Shown in pieces: positions 11,135 through 20,800 of a DNA stretch of 64,000 bases (the stretch's first letter is position 1; every line of letters starts with the position of its first letter). The DNA lies in the NCBI GenBank assembly GCA_963965975.1, contig OZ014413.1, forward strand, positions 7,261,501-7,325,500. The letters are read 5' to 3'. Origin of the DNA: Xestospongia bergquistia. Lineage: Eukaryota > Porifera > Demospongiae > Haplosclerida > Petrosiidae. Below the pieces are notes generated by a model. That model had not been told where the DNA came from and searched no databases. It was given only the letters and a program-made list of their open reading frames with translations. Position numbers and translations under genes: made by a program.

Positions 11135-12442
11135 ATGTTAAGTCGATTTACCAGACTGCTTTTCCATCCATATGTCGGGTATCTTGGGAAACGACTAACC
11201 TATAAACTACAGCACTCTAGAAAAATGGCATTAGAGATAACAAAAAATCATCTAAAAGTAGGTATCTATCCATATATTCCAGACCTTGGAAGTGATAAGC
11301 TGCAGGGATTGAAAGATTTTGTCAAGACAGAATTTGAGCGTGAACATCCTGACATAACAGTGACAGTATCCACAAACTGGGATCCTTATAAAGTCGATGA
11401 TGTAGGCAATAACTTGTCCTCTAAAGACGATTCCTTTGATATTCTTGAAATCGATACAGTAGTACTTGGAGAAGTAGCTGATTTAGGAGTCCTTCAAAAG
11501 CTGGATTCTGACAAATACAAGTTTCAAGAGAATTTTCTTGATGTTGGCTTAAATGCAGTTTCTTACAAGGACAACTATTATGCTGTTCCTACATTGCATT
11601 GTGCAAATTTCCTCATTGAGCTGATAGCTGGTGATGTTGATCCAAATGAAGAAATTCTTTGCTCTCTAGAAACAGGCAATCACAATTTGGGAGATTTGAA
11701 AGATGTTGTGCGACACTATCATAAACTTTTTAAAGGAGTTAGTCCACTAATTGGTGATTTTCGTGGTAAATGGACATTACCTTGTTTTTATTTGGATGCT
11801 TATATAGACAAACATGGTAAAGATAGTGTACAAGAGGGAATTGATGCACCAATTGATGAACCAGATGTTTTAGATGCCATGAAATGGTTCATTAAACTTG
11901 ATGAGGATACAGATGGTGATAACAAAGGAGCAACAGATCAGTATGATAGTGCCTCTCAGAGAAATTCAGACATTTCAAAGTCTGATCATGTTATGTTATA
12001 TGGTTTTTCCGAGTGGTTAAGTCAAGTGATGTCTGACAAAATGTGCCTTAACAAGAAGATTCATGCTTTTTGCATTATTGCACCACCTTTAGGGGCAGAA
12101 AACAATCTCTTGACCTTCACCGATGCATTGATTGTCAACAAGAGCCATTACTCTGATGTCAATAAAGCTGACGCTATTGATAAATTCATTGAATTTTACA
12201 CAAGCTTGAGGTTTCGAAACCAATATGCAGAAGGTAAAGATTTAAAGGAACCTCATCCTCCACGTTATGTTCTCATATCAAGAAAAGATTTTTATACTAC
12301 TGGATTTGGAGCATGTGAAAAGAATTACCAAATGTTACGACATGCTATGAACTACGCAGTTGCTGCTCCAAACCATGGTCTTGCTGGCAAACATGATGAA
12401 ATGAATCGTGTTCTGGTTGATAAACTAAAGTCACCTATCTAA
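11135..12442 (+). CDS. Thiaminase I-like protein, copy 1, with basic N-terminal extension
   Basis: Intronless, 435 residues. It resembles thiaminase I (EC 2.5.1.2), which has a periplasmic-binding-protein fold and splits thiamine by replacing the thiazole with a nucleophile. Visible family features are the start LKVGIYPYIPD, the nucleophile region VPTLHCANF (Cys156, equivalent to Cys113 of the bacterial enzyme) and MLYGFSEWL (Glu293, equivalent to the general base Glu241). The first 30 residues are rich in Arg/Lys with no acid (MLSRFTRLLF...) and resemble a mitochondrial presequence. The second Met at 11225 matches the start of copy 2, so initiation could be at either site. Bacterial thiaminases are secreted, whereas this protein has no clear export signal. 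The family assignment is from memory of the family, not from a search. Confidence 0.8.
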   Translation: MLSRFTRLLFHPYVGYLGKRLTYKLQHSRKMALEITKNHLKVGIYPYIPDLGSDKLQGLKDFVKTEFEREHPDITVTVSTNWDPYKVDDVGNNLSSKDDSFDILEIDTVVLGEVADLGVLQKLDSDKYKFQENFLDVGLNAVSYKDNYYAVPTLHCANFLIELIAGDVDPNEEILCSLETGNHNLGDLKDVVRHYHKLFKGVSPLIGDFRGKWTLPCFYLDAYIDKHGKDSVQEGIDAPIDEPDVLDAMKWFIKLDEDTDGDNKGATDQYDSASQRNSDISKSDHVMLYGFSEWLSQVMSDKMCLNKKIHAFCIIAPPLGAENNLLTFTDALIVNKSHYSDVNKADAIDKFIEFYTSLRFRNQYAEGKDLKEPHPPRYVLISRKDFYTTGFGACEKNYQMLRHAMNYAVAAPNHGLAGKHDEMNRVLVDKLKSPI

Positions 12443-13065
12443 ATGATGAATGTGGTTTAAAATGGTATAAAAATGCATGTGAACTTTAATATGGACTTTA
12501 GTCACAATGAGTATATATCATGCAATCTATTAATAGAACTTCCATATAAAAGCAATTTTAAAGCATAAAAGTCCCTTTTTACCAAAACAATGTAGTTAGT
12601 AATCTAATTAGTCAAATGTGGTTAATTACAATTGTACAGAATATATCAATTGTCAGAATAACTAGTCTTAGAAACTTAATAATTATATACGTATATTTCT
12701 ATATGGATTTTCTGTCAGTTTATAGTTTACTAGCATAATGCATGTATGTATAATGTAAATATTGTAATGAGTATCAATATTAATAACTAGTTTTATTGGC
12801 TATCTCATCTACTGAAACTAGTAGACACATACTAACTAACTTGATTATTATATTTACAGTACACAAATGACATTACATACGTTATCTGTTTATAAGTATA
12901 TGTCTTCTTTTATCGTTAGATGTGAAGTCAACTGAATAAATAAAAAATGTTAGGTAATTATTTAATGAATATATTAAAGAGAGCTAGATTTATTGACTAT
13001 ACTTGATTGCTAGGTGCTCTAGCTGTGTCAGACACAAAAACAATGTAAATTTACATAATAACATT
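12443..13065. other. 3' flank of thiaminase copy 1
   Basis: AT-rich. It contains patches that match the flank after copy 2 (16271-16640), so it belongs to the tandem unit. No gene is seen. Confidence 0.5.
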
Positions 13066-13308
13066 TGTGACCTGATTTGCAAAAAGGGACCACTTCTGTC
13101 ACAACATTTGTGACCTTATTTGTTAAAAAACACTGCTAAAACATAACAATAAACAGTTTTGCATACATGTAGAATAGTTATGCATATATATATAGCAACT
13201 GTATGTATACAAAACTGAGATGTTTGAGATGTTTTAACAGTAGTTTGTTCAAAAGTCAGGTCACAAATGTTTTGACAGAAGTGGTCCCTTTTTGCAAATC
13301 AGGTCACA
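13066..13308. mobile_element. MITE with about 50-bp terminal inverted repeats (copy 1)
   Basis: 243 bp. The left end TGTGACCTGATTTGCAAAAA and the following 30 bases recur as a reverse complement at the right end, with about one mismatch in 50. There is no coding capacity. A second, about 95% identical copy lies at 62800-63039. The tandem unit 2 lacks it at the matching place (near 16590), so it inserted after the duplication. The flanking dinucleotides here are TT on both sides. Confidence 0.85.
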
Positions 13309-14774
13309 TTTAGGTAAACAAAAGTGATACCAGTACGAGTTATACTGATAGCCACATAATTGATTAATACATGATTTATCAATTCATAACATGTACAGTG
13401 GACTCTATTCCTGCTTGAGAGGACTCAGATGGATTACAACTCACATAACTGTTGATTTATTTTAGCAATATAAACAGTAGCATCTAATCATCTTAATGAT
13501 CATTATAATATAATGATAGAAAGAGAAGGCAAGAGTATTATATAAAATTTTTGTCCATGTCCAACAGTAGGTATTATTGATTTTAGTAGTTGTAGTACTA
13601 ACATAAATCTCATGTTCCCATATAAGCAACTCGAGATAATGTAAGAATAATAAATAGCTCAAATTAACAATAATTATAACTGTAATACTTTGTTTATATA
13701 GAATGAACTAGTACAATAGCAACTGTTTCCATAAAACTATAATTGTCTGAGCGTAATAAACAAATAATGTCACATCAACAATTATTAATATTATAAAGTT
13801 AATCATGTTAATAGCACACATTATGATTAAGTGAATTCATAATTTAATGTAATATTTAGTGTAGAACAATCTGTGGACAGTTTGTATCATCTGAAGAAAA
13901 AAAGGAATCATTACTATGTAAATATGTGACCTAATAATTTGCAAAATGGGACCACTTCTATCAAATAAAAAAATCTCAGTATGGACAGAAAAAGTGATGA
14001 TTTCAATATTTTGGAGCAACACATATTTAAAAGCATAATAAGTCAGTATATCAAAGCATTAACAGAGTATTATATCCCATTCAAGCACAATTGTACCGTA
14101 TGAGATATCAGATTGTGATTGTGTGATCACATCAAAGTCTCTGTAATTATATTAAACACCTTTGATAAGCCTAAGTATCACTATAAATCATTTAAAGTAC
14201 TATTCTGTTCTTGCATTATATATTGCAATCAAGGTGTGATCTTGACAGTCATATCTCAGGTGTATGAGCATCTTGACCACACCCCTCTTGTAATATGTCA
14301 CATATGGAACTTGAATAATGTTTTCAACTAGTACAGCAATGACAGAGGATTCATAACAACTATTAATACATGTAATTAATAGAGCTCATTGTTATAATAT
14401 TATAATTACATAATAAAATTGCTTGATAATATTAATGCTGTGACATTACAACAAAAGAATGAAGACACACTCTGTGAGTTGAGCAACTTTGATGCTCTTT
14501 TTAGTCCAGACCTTCTATTTCATTTAAGGGAGTGGGTGGCTACATGAGACAACTCTGTGATTTGTAACATTGATGTTCTTTAGTCATATCTAATGATATG
14601 ATGTCAGCAATAAAATTACAATTGGTTAATATGACAATTTTAAATTAATTTGTATTTAGTTAACATGGAATCAAAAATAATCTTATCATGCTTCATGTCT
14701 CAAGTAGCAAACCACAAAATATTTAAATACAGTGCCTATAAATTTATAAAATTACTTTTAATGTTATGTTTCTT
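13309..14774. other. Intergenic part of tandem unit 1
   Basis: No gene is seen. It matches 16640-17910 in patches, including a GACCACACCC inverted-repeat pair around 14220-14290. It also holds the partial MITE at 13924-13965. Confidence 0.5.
13924..13965. mobile_element. Single degraded end of the same MITE family
   Basis: About 42 bp match the left terminal repeat (GTGACC, then TTTGCAAAA, GGGACCACTTCT). No opposite end is visible nearby. Confidence 0.6.
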
Positions 14775-14830
14775 ACCACAAGTAATTCTAGGACTTTAAT
14801 TGTTGAACTGAAATATCACCTACAAAGAAA
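14775..14830 (-). pseudogene. Stranded copy of the last KNL1 exon
   Basis: The sequence matches the exon at 17920-17987, including the TTTGTAG acceptor and the GTAAG donor-like sequence. It is shortened in the middle (the segment encoding roughly LPMKYRS is missing). It marks the right end of tandem unit 1 and shows that the duplicated segment included the 3' end of KNL1. It has no connected upstream exons. Confidence 0.75.
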
Positions 14831-15058
14831 CAAAATAATATATTACATATAACAGAGCTTCAAGCAGACTTTACAGGGAGCCTTTTGTTAATCCTCAGCA
14901 CTACAACTAGTCTTACTCCTCATGCATGATCTTTGAAATTCACCCACAAAAGTTTGTTTAACCATACAAACTAAACTGATAAGCGGACACTCCCCCTTTT
15001 TGGTTAAAAGAAAGGGCTGCGAAGTTAGCAGACCTATTCACTACAGCGCTCTAGAAAA

Positions 15059-16270
15059 ATGGCATCAAAAACTCATCTAAAAGTAGGTATCTATCCATGG
15101 ATTCCAGACCTTGGAAATGATAAGCTGCAGGGATTGAAAGATTTTGTCAAGACAGAATTTGAGCGTGAACATCCTGACATAACAGTGACAGTATCCACAA
15201 ACTGGGATCCTTATAAAGTCGATGATGTAGGCAATAACTTGTCCTCTAAAGACGATTCCTTTGATATTCTTGAAATCGATACAGTTGTACTTGGAGAAGT
15301 AGCTGATTTAGGAGTCCTTCAAAAGCTGGATTCTGACAAATACAAGTTTCAAGAGAATTTTCTTGATGTTGGCTTAAATGCAGTTTCTTACAAGGACAAC
15401 TATTATGCTGTTCCTACATTGCATTGTGCAAATTTCCTCATTGAGCTGATAGCTGGTGATGTTGATCCAAATGAAGAAATTCTTTGCTCTCTGGAGACAG
15501 GCAATCACAATTTGGGAGATTTGAAAGATGTTGTGCGACACTATCATAAACTTTTTAAAGGAGTTAGTCCACTAATTGGTGATTTTCGTGGTAAATGGAC
15601 ATTACCTTGTTTTTATTTGGATGCTTACATAGACAAACATGGTAAAGATAGTGTACAAGAGGGAATTGATGCACCAATTGATGAACCAGATGTTTTAGAT
15701 GCCATGAGATGGTTCATTAAACTTGATGAGGATACAGATGGTTGTAACAAAGGTGCAACAGATCAGTATGATAGTGCCTCTCAGAGAAATTCTGATATAG
15801 CAAAGTCTGATCATGTTATGTTATATGGTTATTCCGAGTGGTTAAGTCAAGTGATATCTGACAAAATGTGCCTTAACAAGAAGATTCATGCTTTTTGCAT
15901 TATTGCACCACCTTTAGGGGCAGAAAACAATCTCTTGACCTTCACCGATGCATTGATTGTCAACAAGAGCCATTACTCTGATGTCAATAAAGCTGACGCT
16001 ATTGATAAATTCATTGAATTTTACACAAGCTTGAGGTTTCGAAACCAATATGCAGAAGGTAAAGATTTAAAGGAACCTCATCCTCCACGTTATGTTCTCA
16101 TATCAAGAAAAGATTTTTATACTACTGGATTTGGAGCACGTGAAAAGAATTACCAAATGTTACGACATGCTATGAACTATGCAGTTGCTGCTCCAAACCA
16201 TGGTCTTGCTGGAAAACATGATGAAATGAATCGTATTTTGATTGAAAAACTAAATCTCCCTCCAGTATGA
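15059..16270 (+). CDS. Thiaminase I-like protein, copy 2
   Basis: Intronless, 403 residues and about 97% identical to copy 1. The nucleophile is Cys123 (VPTLHCANF) and the general base Glu260 (MLYGYSEWL), so both catalytic residues are kept. The start is fixed: an in-frame TAG lies 33 bases upstream and no Met comes between, so this copy lacks the basic leader of copy 1 and is probably cytosolic, unless an upstream exon adds a leader. The conserved context CTCTAGAAAAATGGCA around the ATG is shared with the internal Met of copy 1. The substrate (thiamine itself or thiamine breakdown products) cannot be told from sequence. Length agrees with bacterial and amoeboid thiaminase I (about 380-410). 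Confidence 0.82.
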   Translation: MASKTHLKVGIYPWIPDLGNDKLQGLKDFVKTEFEREHPDITVTVSTNWDPYKVDDVGNNLSSKDDSFDILEIDTVVLGEVADLGVLQKLDSDKYKFQENFLDVGLNAVSYKDNYYAVPTLHCANFLIELIAGDVDPNEEILCSLETGNHNLGDLKDVVRHYHKLFKGVSPLIGDFRGKWTLPCFYLDAYIDKHGKDSVQEGIDAPIDEPDVLDAMRWFIKLDEDTDGCNKGATDQYDSASQRNSDIAKSDHVMLYGYSEWLSQVISDKMCLNKKIHAFCIIAPPLGAENNLLTFTDALIVNKSHYSDVNKADAIDKFIEFYTSLRFRNQYAEGKDLKEPHPPRYVLISRKDFYTTGFGAREKNYQMLRHAMNYAVAAPNHGLAGKHDEMNRILIEKLNLPPV

Positions 16271-17880
16271 AAACGGCAGCTTGAAATGACAGAAAACCAT
16301 GTCTAATTGAAACTTAAATTTTAAATTAGTCACAATATGTGTACATTAAGTTCTGTAATTGTAGTAGACTTATTAATTAAATTCTAGGTAATTATATGCG
16401 TGATAATTTATTCATAGATTATTCCATATAAAGATAAATCTATTTTTAGCAATAAAAGTCCCTTTGTAGTAAGTAATCTAATTAACGTGGAGTAATTATT
16501 CCAGAATTGGATGCTAGAATTATTTGGTTAACTCAATTACTAAGTCTCTTAAACAATAAGACAATGTATATACATAATTGTAATATTGAGAAAACATAAA
16601 AAGCACTGTGAATCATACTGATAGGTATATAACTGGTCATTTCATCACAATGGACTGTAAATAATTCTATTATTCCTAATAATTGAGAGAACTCAGATGG
16701 ACCACTACTCACATGACATTCACTGGATTTATGACATGATTAGAAAACAAATCATTATGTGTCAGACAGAAGTCAGTGAGCTGTGCTATTTTGAGTTTAG
16801 GACCTTAACATTTTAATCATCTTAATGATTTCAAACCTGTATTACATAATAATTAAAGTGGTGACAAATATATTACATGAAAATAAAAATAATGTGATAC
16901 AGGATGTGTTAACACCACTTATAATTATGCCCATTTAGTTCAATAGCCAAGTGTTTATTTAGAATGGACCAGTATCATAGCAACTGTTGCTATGCAACCA
17001 CCATAGAGTATACACTCATTGTCTGAACAAATTAATTTATACTATAGTTATTATCATGTTTGACTTTATTATAATAACTAAATATTGTCACATCTAGAAA
17101 TATTTCAAATCAGAGTTAACATGTTAATAGCACACATTATAATGTAGTATGGATGTATAACTTCAGAAAATATTTAGTGTATAACAATCTATACACATTG
17201 TAAGACACTTTGTATCATCTGTAGAAACAGAAAAAAAATCATATGTATATATAATTAATAGCATAATGAGTGGGTGTATCAAAGTACTAATAATACATTA
17301 TATTCTATACAGATACAATTGTACTGTATGAGATACAAGACACAATAGATGTGATCATTTAAACGACTGTACCACTGTGTTCTAACACATACAACCATCA
17401 CAAATAACTTTTAAAATCTCTGTAGCTTAGTTAAGCATCTTTGATTAGTCAAAGCATCACTATAAATCATTTAAAGTATTATTGTCTAGTGTTATTGGAT
17501 ATTGGACTCTGGGTGTGGTCTCAATGATCATATTTTAGCTTTGTATGAGCACTTTGACCACACCCCTTTAGCAATATGTCACAAACAACACTGGTATAAT
17601 GCTTTTAACTAGTACACACTATGATATAGGATTCATAACAACTATTAATACAGTATACAAGTAAGAGTCACTGTTATATTATAATGACATTGTTTGATAA
17701 TGCTGATGGTGTGACATTACAACAAAACAATGAAGATGTACTTCATAATTAGTCTCATGTAGCCAGCCACTCCCTCAAATGATATGGGAGTGTCTGGTAA
17801 TGGCTATTGACTGTCTCTCATCTAAATTAATCTTACAATACTTCATGTCTCAGGCATCAAACTTTTAAATACAATACTTA
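16271..17880. other. Intergenic stretch between thiaminase copy 2 and KNL1 (convergent genes)
   Basis: AT-rich with no recognisable gene. It matches 12443-14770 in patches. A GGTGTGGTC / GACCACACC inverted-repeat pair lies at about 17513-17568, with a counterpart in unit 1. It could form a hairpin; its role is unknown. Confidence 0.5.
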
Positions 17881-20800
17881 TTAATTTGTAAAATTACTTA
17901 AAATTATTGTGTCCCTTACCACAGGTAATTCTAAGACTGATCTGTATTTCATTGGTAATGACTTTAACTGATGAACTGAAATATCATCTACAAAGGAAAC
18001 AAATCAAAATATATTAAATCAGTTTATATAAAGAACATGTAACACCCACACAATAATTACATGAAAGTCTGTTTTGTAAATCAGTGTTGTGTCATTATTT
18101 CTAAACCACTTACAAAGGCCATGTACACATAAACAAACATGGCAACTTTTACTACTTTTAGTATACATGGAGATTTGAATACATAGCTGACAATATTTTC
18201 TACTGTATTTTGGAGTTTATTTCTGTATTTCAACAACTATCTATTGAAGGATTTAAAATAGTCCTCTGACTTACACATTTATGGGTGTGGCTTCACAAAT
18301 GGTAAGTTTTAAAATTTGCAAATTGATTCAACCTTGTGTATTGTGAGCTCTTGTTAACAAATATATTCAAACAATCATATATACGTAGTACACACAGAGA
18401 TCAGCATACTTTAATATTGGTTCCTATTCCCAACTAAACCCTAAATGTCAAGCATTAAAGTATGTGGCCTGAGGTTGGGACTATCCTAATGAGCCATGCC
18501 TGAAGGTCAACTGTCTCACTGGGCTACTGTACAGTCTTCATACCTTTTAGTACTTCAAATTCAATGTTCTTTAATTTCTGGCAAACAACACCTAATGTAC
18601 TATTACTGGTACCTACAATATAAGATATTAATGAACTATATAACATATTGTTATTACCTCCAGTATCAAGATCAATGATAATTCTAAATTGATCATTGAC
18701 TTGAATAGCTACTGCATCATGTGCCCACGAATATACACACCAATTAAAGACCCTATAAAGAATATAATATAACATGTATAAGATGACTAATATGTTGTCT
18801 ATATATTCTATAATGAAGTGACATTATGAGCAAGTACAACAGATATATGTATTAAACAAATGTGTTAAATTAACATGATACAACATGGAAACATTTGTTA
18901 TGTACACTAATTACAACATTTCATTTCATCCAATACTTTGATTTATTGTTTAATTGTTTTATTAAGTACATTTTGTTATCACACTCTATAGTTTGTCTGA
19001 ATGAAGAAGACCCTCTATTAAAATTTAGTATGATATAAATGGAATGTAATGTGAAGGATTTTCTCACTCAAATTCATTTTCACCACAATATCTTTTAATT
19101 ACGTCATAATTCCATTCACATGCATGTTACTATGACAATGTATTTGTCCAGATAATTAGAATGTAATTTTGAATTGTTTATATACTGCATGACCAAGAAG
19201 AAAACGGCAGTTTGTTAAATCCTTGAAGTTAAATACACCAAAGATTCCAAAGTAGTGTTACACAGATAATGTATTGGCATATTGGAGATTGGCTTATCAG
19301 CTGAATATTACATATATCCATATCAGTTTGATCTTTGCTGATATCAGCCAATATAGTTACTGTGTATGTACAGTTACTATATTATGTGTTTGCATGTTAA
19401 AGATTGTTTGATTGTCAAAGAAAAAAATCACCTATTCGTGTTTACTTAATGTTAGAGAAGACACAAAGATAGTTGTATGTAAAGCATGTATCAGTATCAA
19501 GAGGAAGTACCAAGGCATTCAATAGAACTAACCTCATTTACACACATACATATTAACAAACAATCTTGTTACTATCAGGTGTGTTTAGTATATTAGGTAA
19601 AACAAATAATACAATACATTGTGTGAAATTTATCAAATCTTACTGCTTTAGAGATTCGCACACATTTAAAAGAACAGGATAGATAGTAAATAATACAGTT
19701 GCCTACAAAGAAAAAAATTGTTATACAATAATCTAATATTATCTTTGAACACAAAAATCTACACACTTAAAAAACCCTTAATAAGAAATGAAACATCTAA
19801 ATATACATGTGAAACTTCACAACTAATAATATTGATATGCCCTATCATCAACAAAGAAAACATCTATTCTAGAACATACTACATGTATATACTTAATACA
19901 AGAGACTTAAGTTTGGTAAAGTCAGATTTACAATACATTATATGTAGCTTACCAATTGACGTGACCATAATGCTTTCTGTAGCAAAGTCCCTTTTCTGTC
20001 AGCACTGTCATTGTCCAGGTTGGGAATACTATCCCAATTAATAAAAGAAAAATCAAAAGGGGTGTTACCCACTTCTGTGAGTCGAGCATAATCTATCATA
20101 CATCTCACAACACACACACCTACAGTATAAATAATAAGATTCCATAACTAAAATGATATGAATTAGTTTAATGTACAGTGTATACAATTTACAATAGTAA
20201 TTTCTTTGTACGTGTTATCTAAGCAAAGGACTTTGAGCAAATATAATTTTCACCAATCAAAGCTTGTGGATATGTAATATAATTCTTATCAAGTACATGC
20301 TAATTTGAAGATAACAAAGATTCTAATGAGGCTACTGCAGACAGGAAGTGGTATCTTAAAGGAAACTATACACAATATACAGAGAGAGAGGATTAACAAA
20401 AAGAATACCTAGAAAATGTCAATCACTTTGTGAATATTATTATTATAAGAACCACAAGAATGAGAGGAAGGTAATACTATGCAATGGTTGACCTTTCATA
20501 TGTTGCTTGCTATGTGGCTGTCCTTATTACCAGAGGTAACAATGGTCAGTTAAATGGTATTTTACTTTGAGAGTATCACATCTTTTATATCACATGTGTT
20601 ATAAAAACTCATTTTTATAAACTTAACTATAAATGTATTCAAAGCTACTCCTATTAAGTCTGGAGCATTAACATTTTCATTTGTTTCAATGATAACATTT
20701 CCTAATGTATATGTACAACTGACTGACTCACATGCATTTATTTTTGAATGGAAACTCTTTAGACACCACAGTAGCCTCTCATTAGTAGTATAATGTGATG

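Larger units (their letters stand above)
10845..14850 (+). repeat. Tandem duplication unit 1 (thiaminase gene plus KNL1 3' end)
   Basis: The unit contains a thiaminase 5' flank, the coding sequence, the 3' flank and a decayed copy of the last KNL1 exon at its right end. Unit 2 (about 14851-18000) repeats the same order. The flanks align only in patches, with many indels, while the coding parts are nearly identical. Boundaries are good to about 50 bp. Confidence 0.75.
14851..18000 (+). repeat. Tandem duplication unit 2 (thiaminase gene plus the genuine KNL1 3' end)
   Basis: Second unit, paired with 10845-14850. The right side extends to just past the KNL1 exon at 17987, where similarity stops. 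Confidence 0.75.

Noticed and set aside
13066-14000. CRISPR-like repeated motifs GTGACCTGATTTGC
   Set aside because: The repeats are the ends of a MITE and one degraded end, without regular spacers; the genome is eukaryotic.
17513-17568. Hairpin with GGTGTGGTC arms as a possible structured RNA gene
   Set aside because: Similar GGTGTGG motifs are scattered through introns across the window, and no other RNA-gene feature is present.
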